Assembly (NCBI RefSeq): GCF_016591975.1
Contig: NZ_AP024169.1
Coordinates: 1,846,001 to 1,910,000 of the forward strand
Source: Anaeromicropila herbilytica
Lineage (GTDB): Bacteria; Bacillota; Clostridia; Lachnospirales; Lachnospiraceae
Direction: 5' to 3'
Length of the DNA: 64,000 nucleotides
Shown here: positions 7,386 through 18,200 of the stretch, one piece after another
Layout: every line of letters begins with the position of its first letter
How positions within the stretch are numbered: the first letter of the stretch is position 1
The notes under the pieces: generated by a model
Told to the model about the DNA's origin: nothing
The model's input: the letters and a program-made list of their open reading frames with translations, nothing else
Database searches by the model: none
Translations under genes and position numbers: made by a program

Positions 7386-9318
7386 TCGATTAAAGGAGCC
7401 TGAGAACACTTACAGTGAGATTGAAAAACGAAGTATTATTGAGGCATATGAATCAAATTCCAAGATATCTAAGATTCTTAGGAGACTATCTCATAATAGG
7501 ATACGAAAATCAAATCTTGATTTCATGTCTAGTCAAGGAATGGACGGGAGCATAAGAAGTCATACAGATAGAAAATCAACCAAACTGATTCAATATTCAG
7601 TAACAAATAAGAAAAATATTTATGAGCAGTTATTATCTATAGAATACCTTGTTCCAGAAATCATGAATACCTTTAATCAGATTCTACGAAGGAATGAATA
7701 TGAGGATGCTTTCTCTAAAGAAGATATAGATCAACGAATTGAGCTAAAGAAGGAATTAAGAAGATCGCTACGTAATTGTGCTTATGGAGATAGAAAAGCA
7801 AAAATCTATGTAAAAGATTACATTAAGGAAATACTGATTAAGAAATACGGAATAAATGAATCAAATATCAACCGATTAATTGCATTTGATGAACAACAAT
7901 ATCTAACGGTAGAAGATCAATTTGATATTATGTTATATCATAGACAGAATGAATATAAAAATAAAGCGTTAGAACATCTCATTGAACAATATAATCTTGA
8001 TAAACCTAAAAAAAATCAATTAGGTGATATCTATTATGAGATAGATGCAAAGATGATTCAAAATGTATACCAAAAGGAACAATATCACTTAGATTTTATC
8101 GATAAACTAGAAATAGTAACCCAACGAATCTATGAAAGATACAAGGGAAATGGTGTAATTGATACGATTCGAGATATGAAGATTGATGGTATATCTGCTG
8201 GTGTATCAGGAATTCCAGAAAACTTTGAGATGGAAGAAATCTTAGAGAATACGAAATATTCCCTCTCATATGATAGTGTTTGGATCTTCTATAAAGGAAA
8301 GTCAATTCATCTTTCTTTCTTGAGTTTTGGTAGCTACAAAGAATTGATTCGGGTATGCAAGAATATTTATCGATATAACAGTCCGGGACAACTTAGTGAA
8401 GTGACTGGTTATATTGTAAATGAAATGAAAGATGGGTCTAGGGTAGCTGTAGCAAGGCCACCATTTTGTGAGAGTTGGATTCTTTTTATTCGTAAATTTG
8501 ATACTCTTTTGCAAGAAGATATCCATCATCTGATTACCGACCGTAATAGTAATCTGCCAATCTTAATTATGAAAAGTTTAATAAAAGGCTGCCAAGTGAT
8601 TGGGATTACAGGGGAGCAGGGAAGTGGAAAGACAACCCTTCTTATGTCTCTTATTGGCTTTATTCATCCGACGTATAATCTTCGGATACAAGAGTTATCC
8701 TTTGAACTTCATGCAAGAAAGATCTATCCAGAACGCAATATTGTAACATTTCGTGAAGTAAATGGTATTTCTGGCCAAGAAGGACTTGATTTTCAAAAGA
8801 AGACGGATGGAACAGTTAATATCTTAGGAGAGGTTGCGTCGAATCCAGTTGCAAATTGGTTGGTACAGATGTCTTTAGTGGCTTCTTTATTCACCTTATT
8901 TACTCATCATGCTAAGACAACTAGGGATCTAGTCATATCGCTTAGAAATGCACTGTTGTTAGAAGGAGGATTCACGAATGAATACGTTGCGACAGAACAG
9001 GTAATACATGCGATCCGATTTGATATTCATATGAGAAAATCGAGGGAGGGGCATCGATATATCGAACGAATTACTGAAATAATGCCAAAAAGTGGTGAGG
9101 ATATGTCTAATCCACATGTGGAAAGGAATACAACAAAAGATCTCACAAATAGTATGTTTGAGTGTAGAGATATTATAGCATTTGAGAATAATCAATATGT
9201 TATTAAGAATTATCTAAGTGTGAGAACAATGGAGGAACTAAATAAAAATCTAAATGAAGAAGAACAAAGAGAATTATATGAGTGCTTCTTAGACTGGGGG
9301 CTGAATCGTTCTGAATAG
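7378..9318 (+). CDS. CpaF/TadA-type secretion ATPase
   Basis: A 646-residue type II/IV secretion ATPase of the Tad branch, expected to drive assembly or export from the cytoplasmic face of the membrane. Seen directly: Walker A GITGEQGSGKTT near residue 410, an Asp-box-like acidic stretch after FELHARKIYP, the Walker B region VNILGEVAS near 485 (GEIRG in typical members, so the usual Arg is missing), and the His-box LFTHHAKTTRD near 510. The N-terminal about 350 residues are divergent and longer than in standard CpaF. The start is GTG 7378 after AAGGAGG, overlapping the MinD-like gene. The membrane partner gene follows. Confidence 0.9.
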   Translation: MSSRLKEPENTYSEIEKRSIIEAYESNSKISKILRRLSHNRIRKSNLDFMSSQGMDGSIRSHTDRKSTKLIQYSVTNKKNIYEQLLSIEYLVPEIMNTFNQILRRNEYEDAFSKEDIDQRIELKKELRRSLRNCAYGDRKAKIYVKDYIKEILIKKYGINESNINRLIAFDEQQYLTVEDQFDIMLYHRQNEYKNKALEHLIEQYNLDKPKKNQLGDIYYEIDAKMIQNVYQKEQYHLDFIDKLEIVTQRIYERYKGNGVIDTIRDMKIDGISAGVSGIPENFEMEEILENTKYSLSYDSVWIFYKGKSIHLSFLSFGSYKELIRVCKNIYRYNSPGQLSEVTGYIVNEMKDGSRVAVARPPFCESWILFIRKFDTLLQEDIHHLITDRNSNLPILIMKSLIKGCQVIGITGEQGSGKTTLLMSLIGFIHPTYNLRIQELSFELHARKIYPERNIVTFREVNGISGQEGLDFQKKTDGTVNILGEVASNPVANWLVQMSLVASLFTLFTHHAKTTRDLVISLRNALLLEGGFTNEYVATEQVIHAIRFDIHMRKSREGHRYIERITEIMPKSGEDMSNPHVERNTTKDLTNSMFECRDIIAFENNQYVIKNYLSVRTMEELNKNLNEEEQRELYECFLDWGLNRSE

Positions 9319-9370
9319 AGTAAGACAATCTATTTTATATTATGAACAGAAGATTCTATATCGAATCTAT

Positions 9371-11287
9371 TTGTTACTAATGCATTTTTTCTTTGCAAAA
9401 AAATATATAAGTCACATTCGTAATATCTATGAGATATTACATCCAACCAATGCATATGAAGTAATTGTATCTTCTATGCGTATCGAATTAAGAGCAAGCA
9501 TCATTTCTTTCTTTATTCTATTTTGGAGTCTTAGCATCAAAGGGACTACTTTATATAGTGCTATGATTATTCTAATATTTGTTTATCTTATACATCATGG
9601 GATGGTTCATTATCAATTAAATCGATTAGAATTTCAATTACTTAATGAATTAGAAAAGTATCTAGGGGATCTCAGGCATTATTTCTATTCTAGTGGAATG
9701 GTAGAAGAAGCTATTTATGATTCTTTAGAAATGAGGTCAAAAAGAATCACATTACATATCAGTAAAATCTACGATATTCTAATGAAGGATGACCCATATG
9801 AAGTAGAACAGTATAAAGAAATCGCACCCAATAAGTTTTTCCTGACCTTCTTAGCATTATGTCAGATTACTATTCAGTATGGGGATACGATATATCAGGA
9901 TCAATCCTTATTCTTGACAAATCTCAATTATCTTAAAAATGAAATTAATATAGAAATCTTAAAGAGAAAAAAGATAAAACATGTATTTTCAGGCTTAATC
10001 TTTATCTCAATTCTACCTATATTCACCCTTAACATGATAGAAAATTGGAGTGTTAGTAACCTCGAAGAGATGAAAAAATATTATGATGGAGGATATGGAA
10101 TTATCGTATCTGTTGCAATATTTTTCATAACACTCTTTTCTTATAAGTTAATACAAAGATTGAAATCAAATGAAAAAGGCTTTCGGTCAAATTATGAAGT
10201 TTTAGAGAAATTGTTATCTTTTCATAAAATAGACAAGTATATATCCATATGGATTGCTAAGAACTACAGACGAGCAAGTAAAGTTGATAATCTGATTAAG
10301 CGAATAGGAGAAGGAATTACTATAAAACAGTTCTATCTAGGACGAGTTCTTATCTTTATTATGATCTTCTTGTTTACGAATGCCATCATAATTCGCTCAG
10401 TTAATGCTACAAAAAACAATGATTTAAATTATGTAAAAGACTTTGAAACTTCTACATTCTCTAGCAATAAGTCAGATATTCTCACCTTTCAAGCGATTGT
10501 TAAGAAATACACAAATAAATATTGCAAAGTGAATATAAATAATCCTACTAACAATAGTAAGATGAATAAATTAAGCACCAAAAAGATAAAAAAACACTCG
10601 AGTTTCTTCAAGCAGATCAAAGAAGAATTAGTAGAAAAAGAAGCAATTACAAATGATTATATTGCAAAATTATTAACAAATGAAATTATTAGAAGAATCA
10701 TTCATTTTCAAGAATGCCATTACCATTTGTATTATTTTATTTTATCACTACTCGTTGCTGGGGTCTCTTCCTATATCCCATATATTATTTTACTACTTAG
10801 AAAACAATTGATGCAAATGAGTATGGAAGATGAGGTAATGCAATTTCAAGCTATTATAATCATGTTGATGCATATCAAGAAGATGAGTGTTGATACGATA
10901 CTTGATTGGCTAGAAAACTTTGCCGAAATATTTCGGCCAGCTATTATGGAATGTGTAGATACATATAACTATGATGAAGAGATGGCTTTTACTAGATTGA
11001 AAGAAAGGGAACCATTCCTTCCATTTGTTCGAATTGTCTCAAATCTTGAGGCATGCGATAAAGTTGGAATCGAGAAAGCGTTTGATGAAATAAAAACAGA
11101 TCGAAATTATTTTATTGAGAAGAGAAAGCAAGAGAATGACATTATCATTACGAATAAAGCAGTGATCGGAAAAGTTGTGGCATACATTCCAATGATTGCA
11201 ACACTAGCTTTATATCTAATTCTGCCTTTTGTAATCGAAAGTGTTACTAGACTTTTAAATTACGTGAAACAGATGCAAGGATATTAA
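9371..11287 (+). CDS. TadB-TadC-like fused inner-membrane platform protein
   Basis: The 638-residue protein has about seven predicted membrane segments (near residues 43-57, 60-78, 205-222, 243-260, 323-343, 453-477, 602-622). Two T2SF-type cytoplasmic helical domains are visible. One is around 85-200 (LEKYLGDLRHYFYSSGMVEEAIYDSL). The other is around 485-595 (EDEVMQFQAIIIMLMHIKKMSVDTI, then RIVSNLEACDK). In Tad systems these are usually the separate proteins TadB and TadC. The TTG at 9371 has no ribosome site. The frame stays open back to 9305, and a CTG at 9311 lies 10 bases after GGGGG (9296-9300), so the true start may be upstream. Confidence 0.85.
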   Translation: MLLMHFFFAKKYISHIRNIYEILHPTNAYEVIVSSMRIELRASIISFFILFWSLSIKGTTLYSAMIILIFVYLIHHGMVHYQLNRLEFQLLNELEKYLGDLRHYFYSSGMVEEAIYDSLEMRSKRITLHISKIYDILMKDDPYEVEQYKEIAPNKFFLTFLALCQITIQYGDTIYQDQSLFLTNLNYLKNEINIEILKRKKIKHVFSGLIFISILPIFTLNMIENWSVSNLEEMKKYYDGGYGIIVSVAIFFITLFSYKLIQRLKSNEKGFRSNYEVLEKLLSFHKIDKYISIWIAKNYRRASKVDNLIKRIGEGITIKQFYLGRVLIFIMIFLFTNAIIIRSVNATKNNDLNYVKDFETSTFSSNKSDILTFQAIVKKYTNKYCKVNINNPTNNSKMNKLSTKKIKKHSSFFKQIKEELVEKEAITNDYIAKLLTNEIIRRIIHFQECHYHLYYFILSLLVAGVSSYIPYIILLLRKQLMQMSMEDEVMQFQAIIIMLMHIKKMSVDTILDWLENFAEIFRPAIMECVDTYNYDEEMAFTRLKEREPFLPFVRIVSNLEACDKVGIEKAFDEIKTDRNYFIEKRKQENDIIITNKAVIGKVVAYIPMIATLALYLILPFVIESVTRLLNYVKQMQGY

Positions 11288-11329
11288 ATAATAATATAAA
11301 ATAAAGGAACCATATAAGGAGGAAAATTT

Positions 11330-11779
11330 ATGGATAATAGTTTAAAAGGTCTAATTTTGGCGGCAGGTACCATTATAACTTGTATTGTGATTGGACTTGG
11401 ATTTTACATTGCAAGGGAAGCAAGAGATACGGCATCATCAGGAGCAGGACAGATTAGCAAATTGAATGCAGAATTTAATGAGAGTGATAAGGTAATGTAT
11501 GATGGACTGGATGTATCAGGAAGTGAAGTAATTAATCTGATTAATAAGTACCGCGAGGGAGATATATCGATTAAGGTTAAAACAAAGAAGTCCACCGTAT
11601 ATTATGGAAAAATATTATCAAGTAGTGATACAGAAATTGGAACCGATAGTAATGCATCCGTAAAAGATGCCCAGAAATCGTCAAGTGTCTACTATATTAA
11701 TCAAAATGCTCAATTTACTGGAGAAGTATTACGTGATTCCAATAATTCAATTATAGGAATTAGTTTTATACAGATATAA
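11330..11779 (+). CDS. small single-anchor protein, pilin-like, of the Tad-like locus
   Basis: The 149-residue product begins MDNSLKGLILAAGTIITCIV: a short N-terminus, one hydrophobic helix (about 6-27), then a polar domain with a predicted beta-rich end (STVYYGKILSS, VYYINQNAQFTGEVL). This layout, with no signal-peptidase I site, resembles pilins and pseudopilins. Position directly after the ATPase and platform genes makes it a good candidate for the main exported subunit. No standard Flp prepilin GxxxxEY motif is present, and no prepilin peptidase is encoded in the window. The start follows AAGGAGG. Confidence 0.75.
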   Translation: MDNSLKGLILAAGTIITCIVIGLGFYIAREARDTASSGAGQISKLNAEFNESDKVMYDGLDVSGSEVINLINKYREGDISIKVKTKKSTVYYGKILSSSDTEIGTDSNASVKDAQKSSSVYYINQNAQFTGEVLRDSNNSIIGISFIQI

Positions 11780-11852
11780 TTGTTTTCTTAAGACAAAAAA
11801 TATGTGCACAGAAATAAGCAACTAAAAGTATTATACAAAGGGTGTCATTATT

Positions 11853-12236
11853 ATGGAACAAATGAATGAGTATATACACCAGATTGCAGCGATATTTATA
11901 TTCTGCTTTGCATTCGCAATCCTAATATATAGCTGCAAGAAACTTAATAACTTAATCATAACAACAAAAGAAACCATGCAGAATACGAACACTATTTATG
12001 AAAAGGATGTTAATGAGGAGAAAAGTGAACTTATATCCTATTATGAAGTGGTTTCATTTTTACTAAACGATATTGATACGGATGTATGGATTGATGGAAC
12101 ATTATTGAAGAAATATGAATTTTCTCCTTTAAGTTATCAGTATGATAATGTTGCAGTCAACAGTTATAGAAAAACTGATATTTACGATGAAAATGGAATA
12201 TTAATTCGTGTTGAGTTCCATTCAATTCATCATTAG
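11853..12236 (+). CDS. small single-anchor protein of the Tad-like locus
   Basis: 127 residues with one membrane helix near 10-28 (IAAIFIFCFAFAILIYSC) and a short outer domain (VWIDGTLLKKYEFSPLSYQY). Together with its neighbours it forms a run of four small proteins that each consist of one N-terminal anchor and a short soluble domain, as expected for minor pseudopilins. No family is recognised. It is followed three bases later by the ribosome site of the next gene. Confidence 0.7.
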   Translation: MEQMNEYIHQIAAIFIFCFAFAILIYSCKKLNNLIITTKETMQNTNTIYEKDVNEEKSELISYYEVVSFLLNDIDTDVWIDGTLLKKYEFSPLSYQYDNVAVNSYRKTDIYDENGILIRVEFHSIHH

Positions 12237-12249
12237 CAAGGAGGGAGAT

Positions 12250-12765
12250 ATGGATTCTTTTAGTAAAATAGTAGCTATTATAATATCTATTTTATTACTA
12301 TTTGTGGCACCACTTATGTACTTGACACAGAAGCAAGATATGATATCACAAGTCTATGTATCGAATGAAACAGCGAGTTTAGTTGACAGTATTAGGAACA
12401 CTGGGTACCTCAGCAGTGAGATGTATACCGCTTTTTTAAGAAAAATATCAGCAACCAATGTATCATATCAAATATCAATAGTACATGCACATAAACTAGT
12501 GGAGCCTTTGTTTGATGATGTGACAGCATCATATACTGACGAGTATGTGAGCTATTATGAGAATACATATGATGAGGATATCAGAAAAGCTCTAGAAGAG
12601 AATGGCGAGTATTCATTTTCTAAAGGAGATTATATAACGATTAAAGTAGTAAATCAGTCTGAAACACTTGGAACAAAACTGCAGAAAATGATATATCGGG
12701 CCAATATTCCAAAGGAGCAAATCGTTGTGACATATGGAGGTTTAATTCGTAGTGAAACTAACTAA
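12250..12765 (+). CDS. single-anchor (minor pseudopilin-like) protein
   Basis: I chose ATG 12250, which follows AAGGAGGG (12238-12245); the open frame extends back to 12208 but that start lacks a ribosome site. The 171-residue product has a membrane helix at about 6-23 (KIVAIIISILLLFVAPLMYL) and then a soluble domain (SNETASLVDSIRNTGYLS, YQISIVHAHK). That layout resembles minor pilin-like proteins of Clostridia, where an N-terminal helix packs with the fibre. Its end overlaps the next gene by 14 bases. Confidence 0.75.
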   Translation: MDSFSKIVAIIISILLLFVAPLMYLTQKQDMISQVYVSNETASLVDSIRNTGYLSSEMYTAFLRKISATNVSYQISIVHAHKLVEPLFDDVTASYTDEYVSYYENTYDEDIRKALEENGEYSFSKGDYITIKVVNQSETLGTKLQKMIYRANIPKEQIVVTYGGLIRSETN

Positions 12766-13711
12766 TCTTGCAATAGTATTTTCTGTGCTATCAATTGCAA
12801 CGTTTGTAATTATAGATGCAAAAGTTAATAATTTGTGTGCCCAAGAAAAGATGAAAATAGAATACAACAGAAGAATTGATAATGCAATAGATGATGGAAT
12901 TTATGAATTAGTTGAACTTGATAATAATCGCAAGATATCTTTAAATAAGGAAAATGCAGTTAATATGTTAATGAATTCCTTATATTCAAATTTTAATGTA
13001 TTAGGACAGAAGGTATTGGAAGAAAAATTAGGTCTCTATATTCCGATTATCACGGTAATTGATAGGGATGGTTTTTATATATATCATATTGATGTAGTTG
13101 AGAAAAATGGGGAAAGAGTATTAGAGAGACATTGGACGGATAAGATTCCATATTCTTATGAAAAGGATAATCTGATCTACAGATTTACATTAGATCAATA
13201 TGTGTATCTTTATGATAAGACTACAAATGTTAGAAGTAAAGGGCTATATACTGATTTGAAGAGTCAATATCCGAATTCAATACTTTCCGAAGACACAACC
13301 TTTGAACATATTAGAAGAAGAACAATTATTAATCAAATAGAAGATTATATGAGGGAGTATATTAATCAACATAATCATATTGCTCAGAATTTTGGGATAA
13401 CCTATGAGTTTTATTTGCCACAGATCGAGAAGAACGATTGGTATCGCACGATTGATGATATTAGTATGCTAGTATTGTTTCAAGGATATCCATATGGAAT
13501 TACAGGGGAGGACTTTTATAATCGTTATGCATTTGGTGGTGCTAGAATAACAAAATCAAAATCTTATTATGTTGAAAAAAGTAGATCAGATGGAAGGCGT
13601 TATTATCATAAAGATAATTGTTCTGAACTACAGAACAAGGATGAGATGTATTCAACTAAGGAGGAATGTGCGAAAGAGGGGGCTTTTCCATGTTCTAAGT
13701 GTAAACCTTGA
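12752..13711 (+). CDS. anchored extracytoplasmic protein with C-terminal Cys/His motif
   Basis: GTG 12752 lies inside the end of the previous gene, so translation is coupled. The 319-residue product has one N-terminal membrane helix (about 5-22) and a large soluble domain. It ends in a compact motif, YYHKDNCSEL...GAFPCSKCKP, that resembles the zinc-binding Ada-like tail (His, Cys, then CxxC) found on some surface and repair proteins. The tail may bind metal or form disulfides outside the cell. No enzyme motif is visible. The next 190 bases hold no gene but contain a TATAAT (13851-13856) and an AAGGAGGG. Confidence 0.75.
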   Translation: MKLTNLAIVFSVLSIATFVIIDAKVNNLCAQEKMKIEYNRRIDNAIDDGIYELVELDNNRKISLNKENAVNMLMNSLYSNFNVLGQKVLEEKLGLYIPIITVIDRDGFYIYHIDVVEKNGERVLERHWTDKIPYSYEKDNLIYRFTLDQYVYLYDKTTNVRSKGLYTDLKSQYPNSILSEDTTFEHIRRRTIINQIEDYMREYINQHNHIAQNFGITYEFYLPQIEKNDWYRTIDDISMLVLFQGYPYGITGEDFYNRYAFGGARITKSKSYYVEKSRSDGRRYYHKDNCSELQNKDEMYSTKEECAKEGAFPCSKCKP

Positions 13712-13898
13712 TTATAACTTAGTTCGTTTCTCTTTGTTTAATATAACGAATAATAGGAAGTTGAACGAGTTGAACAGGAAATGATAACAAATGATAACAG
13801 AAGAACGGGTATCAAGATTGAAATGGAATAATATAGATAATAATGTTATAATAAGGAGGGTATAACAAAAATAATGAGGGTAAAGGGAGTAAAAGGGT

Positions 13899-15170
13899 AT
13901 GCAAAAAACTATATTAAAAAAGGTAGCAGAATTTATTATTATTGGGATTGTAGTAATAAGTTTATGTGGAATTAACGCAAAAGCAACACAAAATGAGCAA
14001 TATACTGGGAAAGAGTATCTGGTCCAGTTATTGAAATCAATGAAAGTATCTATTGATACATCAGAAGAAGATCCATATCTTAATATCGCACTTCAAAAAA
14101 AAATCATAACAGAATCAGATGTAAATAAATTAGATTCAGCTCTAACCAGAGAATATGCTGCTTATTTGACAAATCAAGCAGATGTCTTTCTATCTGGTAA
14201 AAAATATTCATATGATGAATATCTCTATTATCAAATCAAACATAAAAAAAGAATCTCGGATATTTCAAAATGTAACAATACATATCAACCTGCTATCTAC
14301 AAAATATTCTCCAAAGGTATTATGATAGGCGATTCAAATGGTTCATACTCACAAAATCGTTCTTTTCATGGAAAGAAAAAAGTAACAGAAAAAGAAGCGA
14401 ATTTAATCATCAAGAAGTTAATAAGCAAAACTTCACGTAATAAAGTCAGTTATGATGGACAAGTAATCAGGACATCAAAATTGCCTAAGAATTATAAAAA
14501 GTTTCCTTATATATTGGAGAGCTTTCCAAACTCATTTTATGAGATGAAATTTAATTGGGAGTATATAAAATCTAGCGAAAAGAAAATTGATGGAAAAACA
14601 TATTTTTCGCCTGCAAAAATAAAAAAACAAATATTATGGACTTCAAGTGGAAAATGGAGTATGGAATATGTTATGAATAAATATCTAGATGATTGGGTTG
14701 ACAAAGTTTATACAAATGTTTATACAAGGTTGAATGCAAATTATAAAATTATTAATGAAAATGATAAGTGGTTTAAACAATTAAGAAATACATATTTTAT
14801 TTTTAATAATAAGCAAAATGATAATAGGCAGTCTAAAATTATAAAAAAATATATTGAAAATATGATGCAAAATAAAGTGATTATTAAAAGTGCAAAGGTA
14901 GTTGTTGAACCTTCTACATTATATGAAAGTATGACACATGTTACATTTTTAAGAGTTTATGCAAAATTTAAAATAAGCGCTGATAATTTTAATATGGATC
15001 ATAATAAATTAATATTTGGTGATTATGTTTGGATAAAAAAAATAACAAAAAATGTATGGATTGAAGGAGTTTACGATATCGGTATTGGTACTTCAAATCT
15101 TGCTAGTAACGGTTCTGATTTCTCTGTAATGAGAGACTATATAAATGACTATGCATATAAAGGAAAATAG
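13899..15170 (+). CDS. secreted protein with degenerate S-layer-homology-like region
   Basis: The N-terminus is a signal peptide: basic KKTILKKVAEF, hydrophobic IIIGIVVISLCGI, and a likely cleavage after NAKA. Residues about 35-175 resemble S-layer homology repeats (ALTREYAAYLTNQADVFL; AIYKIFSKGIMIGDSNGSYS followed by VTEKEANLIIKKL). This suggests attachment to cell-wall polymer. The C-terminal 240 residues are not recognised. Length 423. As the first of two large exported proteins after the pilin-like genes it may be a surface component or adhesin of the same system. Confidence 0.75.
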   Translation: MQKTILKKVAEFIIIGIVVISLCGINAKATQNEQYTGKEYLVQLLKSMKVSIDTSEEDPYLNIALQKKIITESDVNKLDSALTREYAAYLTNQADVFLSGKKYSYDEYLYYQIKHKKRISDISKCNNTYQPAIYKIFSKGIMIGDSNGSYSQNRSFHGKKKVTEKEANLIIKKLISKTSRNKVSYDGQVIRTSKLPKNYKKFPYILESFPNSFYEMKFNWEYIKSSEKKIDGKTYFSPAKIKKQILWTSSGKWSMEYVMNKYLDDWVDKVYTNVYTRLNANYKIINENDKWFKQLRNTYFIFNNKQNDNRQSKIIKKYIENMMQNKVIIKSAKVVVEPSTLYESMTHVTFLRVYAKFKISADNFNMDHNKLIFGDYVWIKKITKNVWIEGVYDIGIGTSNLASNGSDFSVMRDYINDYAYKGK

Positions 15171-15211
15171 AAGTTGGGGTGTGATTATCGCTGAGAAGAA
15201 AAAAGTATATT

Positions 15212-18200
15212 GTGATAATAATTTTCTTAGTATTTTTATGTATAATAACAAACAAAATAAAGGCGTACAACAATAACGCATATTGTAAGAATGGTTTATT
15301 GATTTTTAGTACAGAAGATACAACAGCATCAACAAAAACCACTTGGGAAACAGTTGGATTTGTAATTAAAAATAATATAGTTGGTAAAACAGAAGATACA
15401 AGAAGTGGTAAGTACTCTATTATATGGATGAGCGAGGGGAAAAAAAGTGAAGAAGTAGATGGTAAAATCACAAACGTCTACTTCGAATTCAAAACCGATA
15501 AAATCCGCCAAAAACTAAACTGCAAAGACGGTGAAACAATCTACCTCAACGGTATCTTCCGAGTCCTAAAAAATGGTAAACCCATTGATAACAAGCTCTA
15601 TTACAAGTACCAAGGTGAAGGTGGAATCTCAACTGCACAATCATGGCGTAATCCATATGATTTTTGGGATCGATTTAATATTCCTGTGACATATGAATCA
15701 CCTGATCAAGCCGTCAAGGTTGAATTTCGTATGGCTGATACGAATCTAAAGATAGCAGATGATATTGAATTAGGAGAATACAAAGTCGGCAGTCAGTGTG
15801 ATTTGGATGCTAATAATGCTAAGATTGGTTCAAAGAACAAGGGTATACATATTCCGAAAAGCATAAGCTTTGGAGGAAAGGATTATCTCATTTATCGTCA
15901 TTATTACTATGATAATGATAAACCAAGCAAAAAATTTGTAGATAAAAAAGTAAGTATTTATGATAAAAACTATAAATCTAAAATTCAATCTTTACAATCG
16001 ATTCAAGCAGAGGTAACAGATCATGGAACTACAATAGTATATATGTTTAAAAGTAAAAGTACCGAGCAAGAGGATAGTGAACACACGGAAAGTATATCCG
16101 AATCGCTGGAGATACCTGAACCAACAGGAGTAATAGGAGCAGATGACAGGGGGAACGAAGCCTTTACAGTTGAAGATGGAATACCAACTACAGAACATCT
16201 CTATAGCAATGTATTTACAAGTCAATTCTTAACGACCTATAAATTTACTCGAACCTTTGGAACTAAGTATTATACTGTGAATGTAACTAGAAATTTTATA
16301 TTAACTTGGGATGAAGAGAGCAAAGATGGAAGGAAAAAGGAAAAAAGTAAAACAGTACCTTTATCTATGAGTTATCAGATACCAAGAGAGTATTCTTATT
16401 GGGAATTAAAACGATTAGGTGTATATGGACTTGATATGGCTAACGTTGAAAATTATGCGTTACCTAATGGTAAAGCAATTCTAACACCATATAATTATAT
16501 GCCTCCTACAGTAGTTTGTAGCTATAGCAATGCTGAAAATGATCACATTATTGAGCCAAAACCAAAAGATGTTAAATTGGAAGATATATCAATTAATGGA
16601 GGAGACCAAGAACCAAGTATCGATGATTCCTATGTAAGTGGATGGGAAGCATTAGCGAAAAAAGAAGTAAAACAGATCTTGGTTAAAAATGATAATCTGA
16701 CGATAAACGGAATAACTATTATGACCAATGTGAAGAAAGAGAAAAAGACAGACGATCCCAAAGACATGCCATCTGGTAGCGATGAGATTGGTGAAAATGT
16801 ATTATATCTGTCAAACTTAGCAATTGATCAAAATAAGACAAATGGTACATATCATAGCAAGGGAACGGTGGGTTATAAAGCGGTTACTCACATTAATGTA
16901 AAAGAAGCTAACAATCTTAACTATCCGATCGAAGATATCAATGATGTTGTAATACATACACCAACAGTTTGTGATGCTTATATTGAGAATTGCGACTCTT
17001 ATAATCAGATGATATCACCAGATAGAACGAGATTTTCATTAATCTTAGGTACTAGGTTTTCTGTGCAATTGTTAACAACAGGCCAACATCGTTTTATCAA
17101 TGGATATGATTATAGAGATTATGCTAAATATATAGCTGCAAGGCAAGTTTGCTTACCATTTGATGTGTATAATGGTAGTAGCTTTATTCGCGCGAATACC
17201 TGGGTAGACATGTCTGATATAGAAACCTTTTATCTCCCAACTTGGGTAGAGGAAGGAAAATATACCATTCAATTTCGTAGTATTAGTTTAAATGCCGAAG
17301 CTAATGGCGGAATGGATAGAACACAGTATTTGGCAAACACAGAAATTGATAATTATGTTGCTTGCGATTCTATAGATGTTGAGGTATCTGGAAGAATCTA
17401 TGGATTGAATATTTATGATATATCAGATTATCCTACTTGGCAAAATGTATTTCGAAAGAATAATTCCATGCAATTAACAGGTTTTAGGTATACTGTGGGA
17501 ACGAAGAACCAAGATGAGAATAGTAATGGAAATCAAGAGAAGTATACCTTACCTTTGATTAATGGAAGTCATCCAAAGTATAAGAATATAGGTACATTAA
17601 AAACTGGATATGCGGTACGTTTTATGCTGACAACAGTTGGTAATATGTATGGGTATAATGATTATATAAGAATTAAGCCAACATTTTATTATGTAGATTA
17701 TCTGGGTAGGAATAAGAAAGAAGTGGATGTCTACTATTCGGAATCCTTCTTGAATAATAAACATGTAATGGTTAAAATGGGAAGTGAATTAGATAAAACA
17801 AATATTAAAAGGTTATCACTAGGGGAACCGTATTTGTCTGTACCTAGAAAGGAAATAGGGGATACCGCTACATTATTAAATATACTGGAATCAAAATTAC
17901 TTAGCTTGTATAGGAATGTTTACACATTTACTAATATTATGATACCAGAGAATCTAAGAACATTTGTCGGGAATGAGAATATGTTACCATCAAGGTCGAT
18001 GCCCTATGAAATTGAAGAAAAGATGTTAACACAGTCCGTTCAGAATTGGTATTGCGAATATTACATTCCAAGTGAGATACATATACTTCCAAAAGATTTT
18101 AACCTTACAAGATATATTACTGAAAACGGACCAATTGATTTTAAAGAAGATTTTTGGCTTGAGAATGGATATTTGTTAATAAACTTTGATATTGAAACCA

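Noticed and set aside
13569..13784. 71-aa open frame overlapping the end of the anchored Cys/His protein
   Set aside because: It lies in another frame of a well-supported gene, has no ribosome site and gives an ordinary basic peptide.
15103..15471. 122-aa antisense frame at the start of the large secreted protein
   Set aside because: Hydrophobic character mirrors the signal peptide and AT-rich codons on the other strand; no start signals.
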